Positions 54,482 through 63,965 of a stretch of DNA of 64,000 bases are shown here, piece after piece. Origin of the DNA: Carpediemonas membranifera (lineage: Eukaryota; Fornicata); assembly GCA_019828565.1 (NCBI GenBank), contig JAHDYR010000034.1, forward strand, positions 88,209 through 152,208, written 5' to 3'. The position numbers and the translations under genes are program-made. The stretch's first letter is position 1, and each line of letters starts with the position of its first letter. Below the pieces are notes generated by a model. That model saw only the letters and a list, made by a program, of their open reading frames with translations. It did no database searches and was not told the origin of the DNA.

Positions 54482-55620
54482 GAGCCGCAGGCGTGACACC
54501 CGACAGAACCAGAACGCAGATAATATGGTCCCGGGCTAGCCGTCCTAAGAACGAGGACGTCGAGAGAAAGGTCGCGTCCAGCCCGCTCCTGCTCCGCCTC
54601 GAGAAGGTGACGCGTGATCGAATTGCAACAGAGACCGCAAAGTTCACATTCTTCCGCAACATGACCAGAGAACCAGATGACTCGGACTTCGAGGCCTACC
54701 TCGGACAAAATGACGACCCGGCACCAACCCCACGGGAAGCTGCATGGGAGATCGTACGACAAGCCCACGAGAAAATCCATGACCAGAAGTGGGTGCAAGA
54801 GTTCGAGGAGGTGGCAATCGCGGGGGATGATGACGACACACTGCTATGGTTCATTATAGGGGAGGTGCCCTTCCTCGCCAAAGACTCACTGCTAACGAAG
54901 GAGGCAAACATCAGAGATGGAATGACCGCATTGGGCGAACCCATAGAATGCCCACCACTCCACCGGGCCCTGATCAAGGCTTGTGGCAGATTGGCTGGAA
55001 GGTGCCCAACGTCAAGCCAGCGTCGAACAGGGAAAGCATGGCCAATAGCCAGGGAGACCCTGTCACAGGCTGCGGTGCAAGCAGGCAAGAGCGTCACACC
55101 AGCATTGACTCAAGCAATAGCTTTCGGGCTGGTCGGGTTCGCGACAATATCTCGGTCGGGGGAGATACGGGGGCTCTCAACATCAGACGTCGAACGACAC
55201 GGCAGGGACATCACCATCACCATACGACGCTCCAAGACATCGGATGAACCCATGCTAAAGCTGGTCCCTAACGTCCCCGGAGACGACAACCCGGCAGACT
55301 GGCTTGCGAGACATATGGAAAACCTCCCAGATGAAGGACCCCTGTGGCGCTCATTCGAGGCCAGGGACGCGCTGATCAAGGACAACAGGTCCTCCCTGAT
55401 GAACAGAGACCACCCTTGGAGAAGATGGGAGATGTCCATGGACCTAGAGGAGGTGCTGCGCGCGTCGGGCCACTCATTCCGGAGAGGAGGCGCAGTCCAC
55501 ATGATGAAGCTAGGTGTAGCCCCAGCAGTGATCCAAGCAATCGGGGGCTGGAAACAGCTCGACTCGATGCAGACCTACGTCAGTGAAGCCGTGCGCCTCT
55601 CCACGAGCGCTTGGGTGTAG
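54343..55620 (+). CDS. YR7 copy 2 tyrosine recombinase
   Basis: Open frame with recombinase coding from about 54460; no ATG near, so the true start is unknown (overlap with RT is likely). Sequence ARHRALRAAGVTPDRTRT, RPKNEDVERK. Catalytic residues: ATISRSGEIRGL (Arg), RRSKTSDE (Lys), GHSFRRGGAVHM (~55470), MQTYVSEAVRL (Tyr ~55576). Intact stop-free frame to 55620, unlike copy 1. It belongs to a different branch from the HSFRKGA-type recombinases of YR1-YR6. Confidence 0.87.
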   Translation: MGRHGVGGTVRGQDTHSLQGVLGPGDDVSLGIFLSASAVQARHRALRAAGVTPDRTRTQIIWSRASRPKNEDVERKVASSPLLLRLEKVTRDRIATETAKFTFFRNMTREPDDSDFEAYLGQNDDPAPTPREAAWEIVRQAHEKIHDQKWVQEFEEVAIAGDDDDTLLWFIIGEVPFLAKDSLLTKEANIRDGMTALGEPIECPPLHRALIKACGRLAGRCPTSSQRRTGKAWPIARETLSQAAVQAGKSVTPALTQAIAFGLVGFATISRSGEIRGLSTSDVERHGRDITITIRRSKTSDEPMLKLVPNVPGDDNPADWLARHMENLPDEGPLWRSFEARDALIKDNRSSLMNRDHPWRRWEMSMDLEEVLRASGHSFRRGGAVHMMKLGVAPAVIQAIGGWKQLDSMQTYVSEAVRLSTSAWV

Positions 55621-56024
55621 AAGGACGAGAAAGACGGATAATACATAGAATATGATTGCATAAGGCCCCATTAGACTGTACAATAGGCCATGTAAGAGTT
55701 AAAGATATGATAGAGAGCAGAAGAGAAGGCGGGAGAAAGGAGAAACCGCAGCAGATTGTCACTAATGGTTAATAAGATCGATATATCGAAGACTATCGAA
55801 GAATTGGCCGGAGAGAGTGAGAAAAATGCCGGCGAATGGAAATGGCCAAAACCGCGCACAAAGAATGACTATCAGGCTGTGAAAATATGTGCCTGAGAGA
55901 TGGGCATCAATGGCATGCTTGGAGGCACAGGAGACCAGAGAAATAATTTCTGAAGAGAAAATTTTTATTATATGATGGCGGGATACATCAATTGGAGACT
56001 TCGACCGTAGTCGACTGCAAGTCG
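55621..56024 (+). repeat. YR7 copy 2 3' region with B repeat
   Basis: As in copy 1, one extra A at ~55824. B repeat 55987-56025. Confidence 0.8.
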
Positions 56025-56340
56025 GCATACCGTCGTAGACGCGATGCGTAAGTACGCCTCGGGGCGTGGTACAGGCCCAGATGGACTACCGGCCATCTGG
56101 TACAAATATTCGAGAGAGATCGAATATTGACCAAATATTCGAATCAAATCTACGGTCCAGTTCAGACCAATTTTACCAAGGGGTTAAAACCCCATTCCCC
56201 GGTAGTTCCGAGAAGATGGGCGACGCACAGCCCCCCGTGACACTGGAGAGCCTGGAGGTCAGAGCATGTTTCCCATCAATCTCGGGTATAAATTTGATCT
56301 AATCAATTGGAGACTTCGACCGTAGTCGACTGCAAGTCGG
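56025..56340 (+). repeat. YR7 terminal A (third copy) and B2
   Basis: A copy 56025-56293, an 8-bp link, then B 56302-56340. This A2-B2 end closes the element. The next base but one (56342) starts the YR8 A1 repeat. Confidence 0.9.
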
Positions 56341-56341
56341 T

Positions 56342-56460
56342 GGCAAGGCCAGCGGAGCCAAAACTTCGGCGCGAGAGGTCGAGGATGATTCGATACGATC
56401 TCAAAGACGGGATCGTGCGTCTCATAAGGGCGGTTCAGTTGTTCAAGAGCGAACTGAAAC
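56342..56460 (+). repeat. YR8 A1 repeat
   Basis: 119 bp GGCAAGGCCAGCGGAGCC...GCGAACTGAAAC; copy at 60279-60397. It contains the Gag ATG (56385) and 25 codons. Confidence 0.92.
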
Positions 56461-56960
56461 AGATGGGAGACGCCGCCCAAGAGATCGCAGAGCTCAAAGC
56501 CACCGTTCAACAGCTTCAAGACGCATTTACTGCCGGCGGCAACGTCCGAGAGACAGTAGATCTGCTTCGGCAAGAGACCACCATGACTTGGAAGCGTCCT
56601 GCTTCATCCACTATGCGCGAAGAGGCGGAGTTTCTCGAGGAGATCTACCGCAGCTTCAAGTTCAATCGAATCAGTGGCTTCGCCGTACTCGCTCGCATCT
56701 TCCTCCGTCACCGAGTCCTATGGGTGAAGGACCGCTACGGCTACCTAGCCGCCTCTGCTGTCTCCACCGCGGGCATGGCCGCCCTTGCCGAGCGCCACGA
56801 GATGAACGAGACGGAGATCGAGACTCTCGTCCTCCGCACCCTGTCCAAGATCCCCCGCCTGACCGAGAAGAACACCAAGCCCGGCACCGGACATGACGGC
56901 GGCAACCGGGGTTTTCACGGGAAGAAGCCGAAGCGCGCCGGCACGAAGAACTCAAACTAA
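56385..56960 (+). CDS. YR8 Gag
   Basis: 191 residues from ATG 56385 (MIRYDLKDGIVRLIRAVQLF). Coiled-coil N-half (AQEIAELKATVQQLQDAF), then RPASSTMREEAEFLEEIYRS and VLWVKDRYGYLAASAVSTAG, shared with YR9 Gag (SSSMREEADWIERIYRM, DIKDRYGYQAAAAV), and a basic tail (KKPKRAGTKN). A different Gag lineage from YR1-YR6. Confidence 0.82.
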   Translation: MIRYDLKDGIVRLIRAVQLFKSELKQMGDAAQEIAELKATVQQLQDAFTAGGNVRETVDLLRQETTMTWKRPASSTMREEAEFLEEIYRSFKFNRISGFAVLARIFLRHRVLWVKDRYGYLAASAVSTAGMAALAERHEMNETEIETLVLRTLSKIPRLTEKNTKPGTGHDGGNRGFHGKKPKRAGTKNSN

Positions 56961-57099
56961 GCCAAAAGAAACCACCCATCAAGGATCCTCGCCCCGGTCC
57001 ACAGGTCCTAACTCCTCATCCAACCACAAATCCCACTACTCCTCAATCTCCTCCCCTGTCACCGACGCCTCCTCCTCCCCCGTCCACAGCACCTCCTCC

Positions 57100-58980
57100 C
57101 CCGTCAGTTCCACCATTTCCCTGCATCAACAGGCAGTGGCGCCTATGGAGGCACTTGGGCGCGCCATCAGAGGTGGTTACGTGGCTACGAGAGGGCGTCC
57201 CGATATCCCTAAGAGCGCACCCTCGTCATCCGCGCCTACCACCAACTCGCGCCAAGGACCGCAAGGCATTCCGCGACCACCTGAAAACCCTCCTGAGCCT
57301 GGGCGCGGCAAGCCCATGCCGGTCTCCCAGCTTGATCTCACCTATCTTCACTGTGCCGAAGACGCCACCAGAGACGCGTCTGATCCACGACCTAAGGGCA
57401 TTGAACGCAGTGTCAACGGAACATCGAACCTTTCGGCTGAAGGGAGTCAAGCAAGCGATGGCCCAGCTTCGCGAAGGAGACTACATGGCACGCTTGGACC
57501 TAGTCAAGGGCTACTACCAGTTAGGGGTCAGGGCCTCGGACAGCCCGCTGCTGGGTTTCGTGGTCGACGGGAGACCCTATGCCTTCAACGTCCTACCCTT
57601 CGGCTGGGGCCCAGCGCCATTCTTCTTCCAAAGGGTGATGCTGACAGCAGCGCAGATCGTAGCACGGATGTTCCCAGGCATCAACTTGACCATCTATCTC
57701 GACGACTGGCTCCTGTCCGGGGACAAGAAGACACTGACCGCTGCGATGCCCAGCATACTACAGCTCCTAGAGAACCTCGGCCTGGTCATCAACAGGAAGA
57801 AATCGCAGCTCTCACCCACGCAGCAGACCGACTTCCTTGGCTTCGTTATGGACTCTGGCCGGCGGGGGATCGCTCTGCAGGACAGCAAGCGGCAGAAGTA
57901 CCTCTCACGAGTCAGGGAGGCCTTGGCATCGGGGGCCACGACACACAGCATGCAGCGGTTGTTGGGCAATCTCGGCTTTGCAGCCATCATTTGGCCGGAG
58001 GGCCGAGCCGCTATCAGACCCCTCCAGAGAGCCCAACTGAAGGACCGCTACCGCACACTCATATCCGGCGAAGCGAGAGAAGCACTGATCCAATGGGAGC
58101 GCCGCTTATCACGGCATCTCCGATAAGGTCCTTCCAAGAGCTGCTTCACCTGTGGGGTCTGTCTCCGACGCTCCACATCACAGCGATGACAGACGCCTCT
58201 CACTCAGGACTCGGCGGAGTGATCACAATCCCGGGCCGTCAACCCTTCACCTTCACCAGGCCGGCCCCGGTGGACGAGCACATCACATTGCTCGAGTTCC
58301 GAGCAGTGGAACAAGCAGTGAGACTGATCCTAGCAGAGCCGTTGACAGACGCGGAGGTCACCATCTACTCCGACTCGGTGGCAGCAGTCAGCTGGTGGAA
58401 CAAGCAAGGCTCAACCAAGGCTCCGCAGTTTGTAGACTCAGTCATACGGGACCTGCTACCCACACTGAGCGAAAGGGCCATCAGGATAAGGCTCCTTCAC
58501 GTCTCTGGTCACTTGAACGTCCAAGCCGACGCATTGTCGAGGTCCGAAACGCTCTCAGCGCCTCGTCGGATCATCGACAGGATCACAGCCGAGTGGGGTC
58601 CCATGCAGAAAGAGATCTGGCCCTCCGAGTGGCTTGGAGCTCGAGTAGAACACAGCCCGTCGACGGTCGACGACAGCAGGTTCATAGACATGGACTGGTC
58701 GACAGGAAGGTGGCTAGCAGTGACACCCTTCGCGCTCCTATCAGCAGTATATGCAAAGCTGTGCCACCTCCACATTGCAAGGACCACACAGCCGAGATCC
58801 CTACCAAGTGCCCTCGTCCTGCTAGTGTCCGACTGCAGATCGCCGACGGCAGTTGCGCTGAGAGAGCTGACTCCGCACCGCATGTTCTTCAGAGTCAAAG
58901 CGGAGGACGCGGACCTATCAGCGATCACCCCCTGCAGGCGGACGGCACATACCGATTGGCGGCCCTGTTTGTGGGAGTGA
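57100..58980 (+). pseudogene. YR8 reverse transcriptase-RNase H (one frame change)
   Basis: Opening CINRQWRLWRHLGAPSEVV near 57120 without ATG. RT: TRLIHDLRALN, RLDLVKGYYQLGV, LPFGWGPAPFFFQ, IYLDDWLLS (~57694). The RT frame ends at 58126 (RRLSRHLR); RNase H continues in the preceding frame from ~58110: ITAMTDASHSGLGG (~58180), IYSDSVAAVSWWN (~58364), HVSGHLNVQADALSRS (~58498), to 58980. A single-base change near 58110 separates them. Confidence 0.87.
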
Positions 58981-59008
58981 CATCTTCACCATCTCCCTCG
59001 AGGGTGAC

Positions 59009-59875
59009 ATGTTAAGTGGATTCGTAGACAAGCGCCACGTCGCGGGTGTGCTCCAACAGTTCTCGGGTTTCTGGGGTGCCCTTCCACCTGACACTAGCAG
59101 CATCGAAGTCATAAGAGCATGGGCCAAGGACCAAGCCTCGAGGGTCACCAAGGATACAATCACCTCGAAGTGGAGCCTAATCCGTCGCTTCTTCGGCCGG
59201 GTGTCATCATGGGAACCACCGCTGGACGCCGACGCAGTCATCAAAGAGCAGGCAAGGAACGCTCTTGGGAAGCTTAGAGGGCCTGCTCTCCCGATTCGCG
59301 CGCACACTCTGGTTGACAGGCTTCGGGCTGCCCACCCTCAGTCTCGAGACGACGACCTTTGGAAGGAGGCTTTCGCCTTTGCACTGACCACCTACGCCAC
59401 GACCTCCAGGCCAGGAGAGATCTATGCCCTGCATGTTGGTGACGTTAGAGCGGAGAGCGCGCGCCGCGGGCTACGAATCTCCATCCACGGCACTAAGACC
59501 CGGCGAGTGGTCGTTGAGAAGCTCGTCCCGAGAGTCGACGGGGAGCTAGACCCGGCTCACTGGCTATCTGAGGTCCTAGTCAATAGGATAGATGCAGGCG
59601 CGGTGGCCGAAGACCCTCTCTGGTCGCACCCCTACTCAGTCATTGAGGACCAGGTGAAGGGCATCATCTCCACGCAGGCTCGGCTGCACGGTCTGCGCCG
59701 CGGGAGCGCGGCTGACCTGGTTCTGATGGGTATCCCTATCCCGGTTGTTGCGGCGAAGGGCACATGGGCTGACCAGAACTCATTGATCCGTTATGTGGAA
59801 GACGTGCTTCGCCTGGACTACAGCACGTCCGTAGCCCCGTTCAGAGCCTTATTAGAGAAGGATAAGAAGAGATAA
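59009..59875 (+). CDS. YR8 tyrosine recombinase
   Basis: 288 residues from ATG 59009 (MLSGFVDKRHVAGVLQQF). N-terminal SAM-like helical domain, then the catalytic domain: TTSRPGEIYAL (Arg ~59405), HGTKTRRV (Lys), LHGLRRGSAAD (His, Arg ~59687), LIRYVEDVL (Tyr ~59790). Shorter than the YR3-YR6 enzymes because the acidic overlap segment is absent; it starts after the RNase H gene. Intact. Confidence 0.93.
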   Translation: MLSGFVDKRHVAGVLQQFSGFWGALPPDTSSIEVIRAWAKDQASRVTKDTITSKWSLIRRFFGRVSSWEPPLDADAVIKEQARNALGKLRGPALPIRAHTLVDRLRAAHPQSRDDDLWKEAFAFALTTYATTSRPGEIYALHVGDVRAESARRGLRISIHGTKTRRVVVEKLVPRVDGELDPAHWLSEVLVNRIDAGAVAEDPLWSHPYSVIEDQVKGIISTQARLHGLRRGSAADLVLMGIPIPVVAAKGTWADQNSLIRYVEDVLRLDYSTSVAPFRALLEKDKKR

Positions 59876-60589
59876 GCCCCTCAAAGCCATTGAGGAGTGG
59901 CTGCGAGGGGTATGATTGTGGGCCTTAGTGAGGCTAATCATAAACCTTGATGGACAAGGTGATATTGGCTATTTGGAAGCCGTTAAGGCTTTAGAGTCTC
60001 TTTTAGGCTCGATGGTTCAATAATTGCGCATCAGATGAAGAAATTGCGCAACAAAAGTGAAAAATCGCTAGAACTCCTCAACGAAGCGCCGTTGAGGGCT
60101 ATAGACCTCGTTTTGAGCTCTTTGTGTTGGCAGATGCAATGAATTGCAGCCGGGGCACAACTTGCATGAAAGACATCGAGAGTGTCTTAAAGTGCACCGA
60201 TCGGCTGCAATCGCTTGGGCGGCGACTGGTTCCCTGTGGGAATGGACGGAGTCTACCGGATCGTCAGCCTGTCTGACTGGCAAGGCCAGCGGAGCCAAAA
60301 CTTCGGCGCGAGAGGTCGAGGATGATTCGATACGATCTCAAAGACGGGATCGTGCGTCTCATAAGGGCGGTTCAGTTGTTCAAGAGCGAACTGAAACCGC
60401 GGGGCAGCCTTGCTCCCGATCCCCTCCTTCGGAGGGTGACGCTCGGCATTACGTAAGGTCGAGCGAGGTAATTTACTCCGGCTTACACAGAGATAGACCC
60501 GGGACGATGCGAGAACGCGACACAATAAATTACCTACCCCCCCCTGTGGGAATGGACGGAGTCTACCGGATCGTCAGCCTGTCTGACTG
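59876..60589 (+). repeat. YR8 3' terminal region: B1, A2, spacer, B2
   Basis: 59876-60231 non-coding with several short GAGG/CCTC repeats (about 'GAACTCCTCAACG' and similar) and no gene. B1 60232-60279, A2 60279-60397, spacer with AATAAA and eight C, B2 60542-60589. Confidence 0.85.
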
Positions 60590-60763
60590 CCGAGACCAAC
60601 GGCGACGTGACAATTCCGCGACGGGGCGGAGACACGCCAAGTGCGGCGTCCTGGGCAAGCCTCCGAGATCCGGGAGATCCGAGGTGAATCTTTATGAGAT
60701 TTGATAGGCGATTTGATTGACGATTCGTTTGGCGGGAGGAGATCGAATCAGGCAGAAGGAGAG

Positions 60764-61282
60764 ATGGAAGGAGAAGCAGAAGAAGTCAGAGCCCCTGACG
60801 AGCAGGGGAACGTCCAACCAGTCGAAGAAGATGAACTTAAGGTCCTACGCAAGGAACTACTCCTCATGAACGCTCGTGTGCAGGAGCTGCAGAGGAACGC
60901 CCGCAACGAGGGCTGGTCCAAGCCTCAGTCCTCCTCAATGCGCGAGGAAGCTGATTGGATCGAGCGCATATACCGTATGATGCGCTACGAGGAGCCGATC
61001 GACATCGACGTCATCTTGCTCGAGCTCTACGCACGCCACCGATCTCTCGACATCAAGGACCGTTACGGCTACCAGGCAGCCGCAGCTGTGAGCATCGCTT
61101 CAAAGGCTTTCATCGCCACCCCGCCGAGAGACGCCCAACACGCCGATGTTGCCACGCGCCAACTGGAGCTCGAGCAGCGCATTCTTCACACGCTGGCAAA
61201 ATTTCCCCGTCTGGCCCAGGCTCAGCAAGAGCGCTCCGCCTTCAAGGCGGGCAAGCCCGGACCGAAAAGAAGCCGCCAGTAA
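60764..61282 (+). CDS. YR9 Gag
   Basis: 172 residues from ATG 60764 (MEGEAEEVRAPDEQGN). Acidic N-terminus, coiled coil (LKVLRKELLLMNARVQELQR), the YR8-like core SSSMREEADWIERIYRM and SLDIKDRYGYQAAAAV, then a basic end GKPGPKRSRQ. Confidence 0.82.
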   Translation: MEGEAEEVRAPDEQGNVQPVEEDELKVLRKELLLMNARVQELQRNARNEGWSKPQSSSMREEADWIERIYRMMRYEEPIDIDVILLELYARHRSLDIKDRYGYQAAAAVSIASKAFIATPPRDAQHADVATRQLELEQRILHTLAKFPRLAQAQQERSAFKAGKPGPKRSRQ

Positions 61283-61299
61283 CAAGCCATCTTCAAGAT

Positions 61300-63238
61300 C
61301 TCTCTCACCACCTCTCACACTCGCACATCCCTCCTCAACGTCTCTCTCCTCCTCCGAGACTCCTCACATTTCCCACGATAGCCCGTCATCAGCTCTGGTC
61401 CGCCTCGGGAGCGCCCTCAGACGTGGTCTCGTGGATCGAGGCAGGCGTCCCGATCGAGATCACCGGGTCGCCACGTCAGCCCAAGCCCCGACCCCTATCG
61501 CCCGCGGCCTCCGAGTGCCTCCGACCACTCATGCAGGAGCTCGTCAAGTCCCAAGTCGTGCGCATCTGCAGTCGCAGGCCTCGTCTAGTCTCCCCATATT
61601 CACTACTCCAAAGTCCGACGGCTCCCCGCGACTGATACACGATCTCAGAACGTTGAACGACGTCACGAAGGAACGGCGGGTGTTCCGCCTTTTCGGCCTC
61701 AAGCGCCTCTTGGAGATCGCAGCCCCGGACGACAGCGCAGTGAAGCTAGACCTACGCTCAGGCTACTACCAACTCGGCGTGAAGCCATCGGACAGAACGC
61801 TTCTCGGCTTTGCCTACGCCGGCCAGTTCTACCAGTTCCAGGTGCTTCCCTTCGGCTGGACAGCAGCGCCTTATGTGTTTCAGCGCGTCATGATATCCGC
61901 CGCGTCCATCATATCCCACCGCTTCGGGGTGAAGGTAGCTGTATATCTGGACGACTGGGCCGTCCTAGCACCGCAGAGCCACCTCAAGCGTGTAGTCCCC
62001 GGTATCGTCAAGTGCATGCAGCAGCTAGGCCTCATCCTCAACCTGGCCAAGTCAATGCTGACTCCTGGCAGGGTGATAGAGTACCTAGGCTTCAGGGTCG
62101 ACCTGGCCGCGAGACGCATCACTATCACGCAGGCGAAAGCCACCAAGTACGCGGCGAAACTGGACGAAGCTCTACTCGTGCCACCATCAGGGCGGGAGTG
62201 GCAGTCCCTCCTAGGCAAGCTCTCGTTCGCGTCTATCGCATGGCAGGACGGCAGGGCATGGCTTCGACCCCTTCAGGTCTCCGCAGCCCCCAACACTCCC
62301 CAAGCAGAACGAGCTCTGCAAGAGTGGGCCAGACGAATGAGGAACGTGCCTCATCGGTCGTTCGACAGCCTTATGACCCTGTGGGGCATGCATCCGGCGA
62401 TAGATGTCACCGTTATATCAGACGCGTCGGACGAGGGGATGGGAGCTGTCATCCGGCAGCCGGGTGCCCCCGATATACAGCTTTCCCTTCCCGTGCCACC
62501 CTCACTAGCACACTTGCATATCACCGCCAAGGAGTTCCTGGCCTCGGTGACCGCTGTGCGCCGTCTGCTCGAGTCCTCGGGCTTAGACCTGCAGGGCAGG
62601 GAGATAACGGTGTTCTCCGACTCGACGGCGGCAGTTGGTTGGCTCAACAAGCAGGCCTCCACTCGCGCGCCACCAGAGGTGGTCTCCGAGTCGCTGTCCT
62701 TCTTCACGCTCCTATCGGAGAGAGGCGTCAGCTTGAGGGCTCGACACACCGCAGGCCACCTGAATATAGCCGCCGACTCGCTGTCAAGGTTCACCAAGAC
62801 GGACTGGCAAACCCCGGCGGGCGTGCTCCGCCGCATGTTAGACTCGTGGGGGCCGGCCGAGGTCGACTTGACTGGTCACCCCACGAAGGAGCTGCTCCTC
62901 CCGTCGTACACCAGCCGCTCCGTGCCGTTCTCCGGAGACGGTCTGAACCAGAACTGGTGCGGTCGGAGAGTCTTCCTTGCGCCCCCTGGGCCATGGTCCC
63001 AAAGGTGCTAGCCAAGCTCTACCGTATCATAGAGCCTCTAGGAGACCGAGACCCTCGACAACTACGCTCCGTAACGTTTCTGGTCTTGCCGGACATCAGG
63101 TCCGCTCCTATAAAAAGGCTGGCGCCCGAGAAGATGTACTTCTCAATCCCAGCACAGCCAGGGTCAGAGCTGCCAGGCGCCAATGGAAAGCACAGACTAG
63201 TCGCCCTGTGCCTTCCGACGCGTTTGTCACAGGCCTAA
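61300..63238 (+). pseudogene. YR9 reverse transcriptase-RNase H (two frame changes)
   Basis: Opening RHQLWSASGAPSDVVSWIEA near 61385 without ATG. The first frame ends at 61635; from ~61600 the next frame reads LPIFTTPKSDGSPRLIHDLR. RT: KLDLRSGYYQLGV, LPFGWTAAPYVFQ, VYLDDWAVL (~61940). RNase H: VISDASDEGMGA (~62412), FSDSTAAVGWLN (~62614), HTAGHLNIAADSLSRF (~62750). A second shift near 62990 leads to PKVLAKLYRIIEPLGDRD...LPDIRSAP, stop 63236-63238. Confidence 0.87.
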
Positions 63239-63244
63239 GCGAGC

Positions 63245-63965
63245 ATGCGATGTTCGGTGGCCCTCGCTCGGGCCACACGGCAAGACTACGCGAGGACCCT
63301 TGCGGGCTTCCTGGCCTACGCGTCCACACTCCCCCCGGTCGAGGCAGCCAAGCGCTGGGCTGACGAACAGGCCCACACCGCTGGAAAGGACCGCATCATG
63401 GCCAAGGCCGGGGTGATAGTCAGGTTCGCCCACCGCGTGCTTCCAGACACCTACGCCCTCGCCGAGGACTTCTGGCCAATCGTAGCAGAAGCAGCTACGG
63501 CCTCGACGACAGCAGCACACGGCCCCGCGGCACCTGTCAGGCTCAAGTGGATCAATGCAGTCCTCACCCGGACACCCGAGGACCTCATGTGCCACCAGTG
63601 GCGGCAGATAATGACATTCGCGCTGACGTGTTATGCCTCCGTGTCGCGCCCTGGTGAGGTCCTGGCCCTATCACGCAGGGACATCATCGAGACCCCCGAC
63701 GGCATCGTCATCACCATCCGGCGGACTAAGACCGGCATGACCAACGTCCGAAAGATGATTCCTCTCGCGCAGGGCGACCCCCTGTCGCCAGCGACCTGGC
63801 TACATGACCACCTGGCCGCCATAGGGGACGTTGATGTACTTGAGCCTATCTGGCGGACGACGGACCAGTACGGCAACCTCGCTCCCGGTCACCGCCCGGT
63901 GGCATTCTCCGAGCTGGCGGACAGCTTCAAAAGCCAGTTCGGACATGGCGCAAGGCTGTCGTGGG
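63245..63965 (+). CDS. YR9 tyrosine recombinase, C-end missing
   Basis: ATG 63245 (MRCSVALARATRQDYARTL) six bases after the RT stop and in the same register. N-terminal domain DYARTLAGFLAYASTLPPVE, catalytic domain start CYASVSRPGEVLALSRRD (Arg ~63644) and RRTKTGMTN (Lys ~63720). The expected H-x-x-R would follow GHGARLS (~63950) but instead the sequence turns into WVLPNIYIVVLF and the window ends without a stop. Either a junction with another insertion lies near 63963 or the gene is truncated. Confidence 0.8.

Larger units (their letters stand above)
49213..56340 (+). mobile_element. YR7: tandem dimer of a YR retrotransposon (A-ORFs-B-A-ORFs-B-A-B)
   Basis: A repeats (269 bp) at 49213-49481, 52620-52888 and 56025-56293. 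B repeats (39 bp) at 52582-52620, 55987-56025 and 56302-56340. Units are 3407 and 3405 bp and nearly identical: five indels (CT, G, C, G, A, nearly all in homopolymers or short repeats) and about one substitution seen. Neither unit has a Gag gene or the N-terminal RT fingers; RT begins next to the A repeat. Copy 1 has an intact RT frame and a broken recombinase; copy 2 the opposite. Begins 3 bp upstream of the tRNA-Tyr 5' end. Confidence 0.92.
56342..60589 (+). mobile_element. YR8: complete-length YR retrotransposon with split repeats
   Basis: A1 56342-56460 and A2 60279-60397 (119 bp); B1 60232-60279 and B2 60542-60589 (48 bp). Gag, RT-RNase H and recombinase lie between. B1 abuts A2. The spacer before B2 has CACAATAAATTACCTA and eight C. 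One frame change near 58110 breaks RT from RNase H; Gag and recombinase are intact. YR9 starts immediately after B2. Confidence 0.92.
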
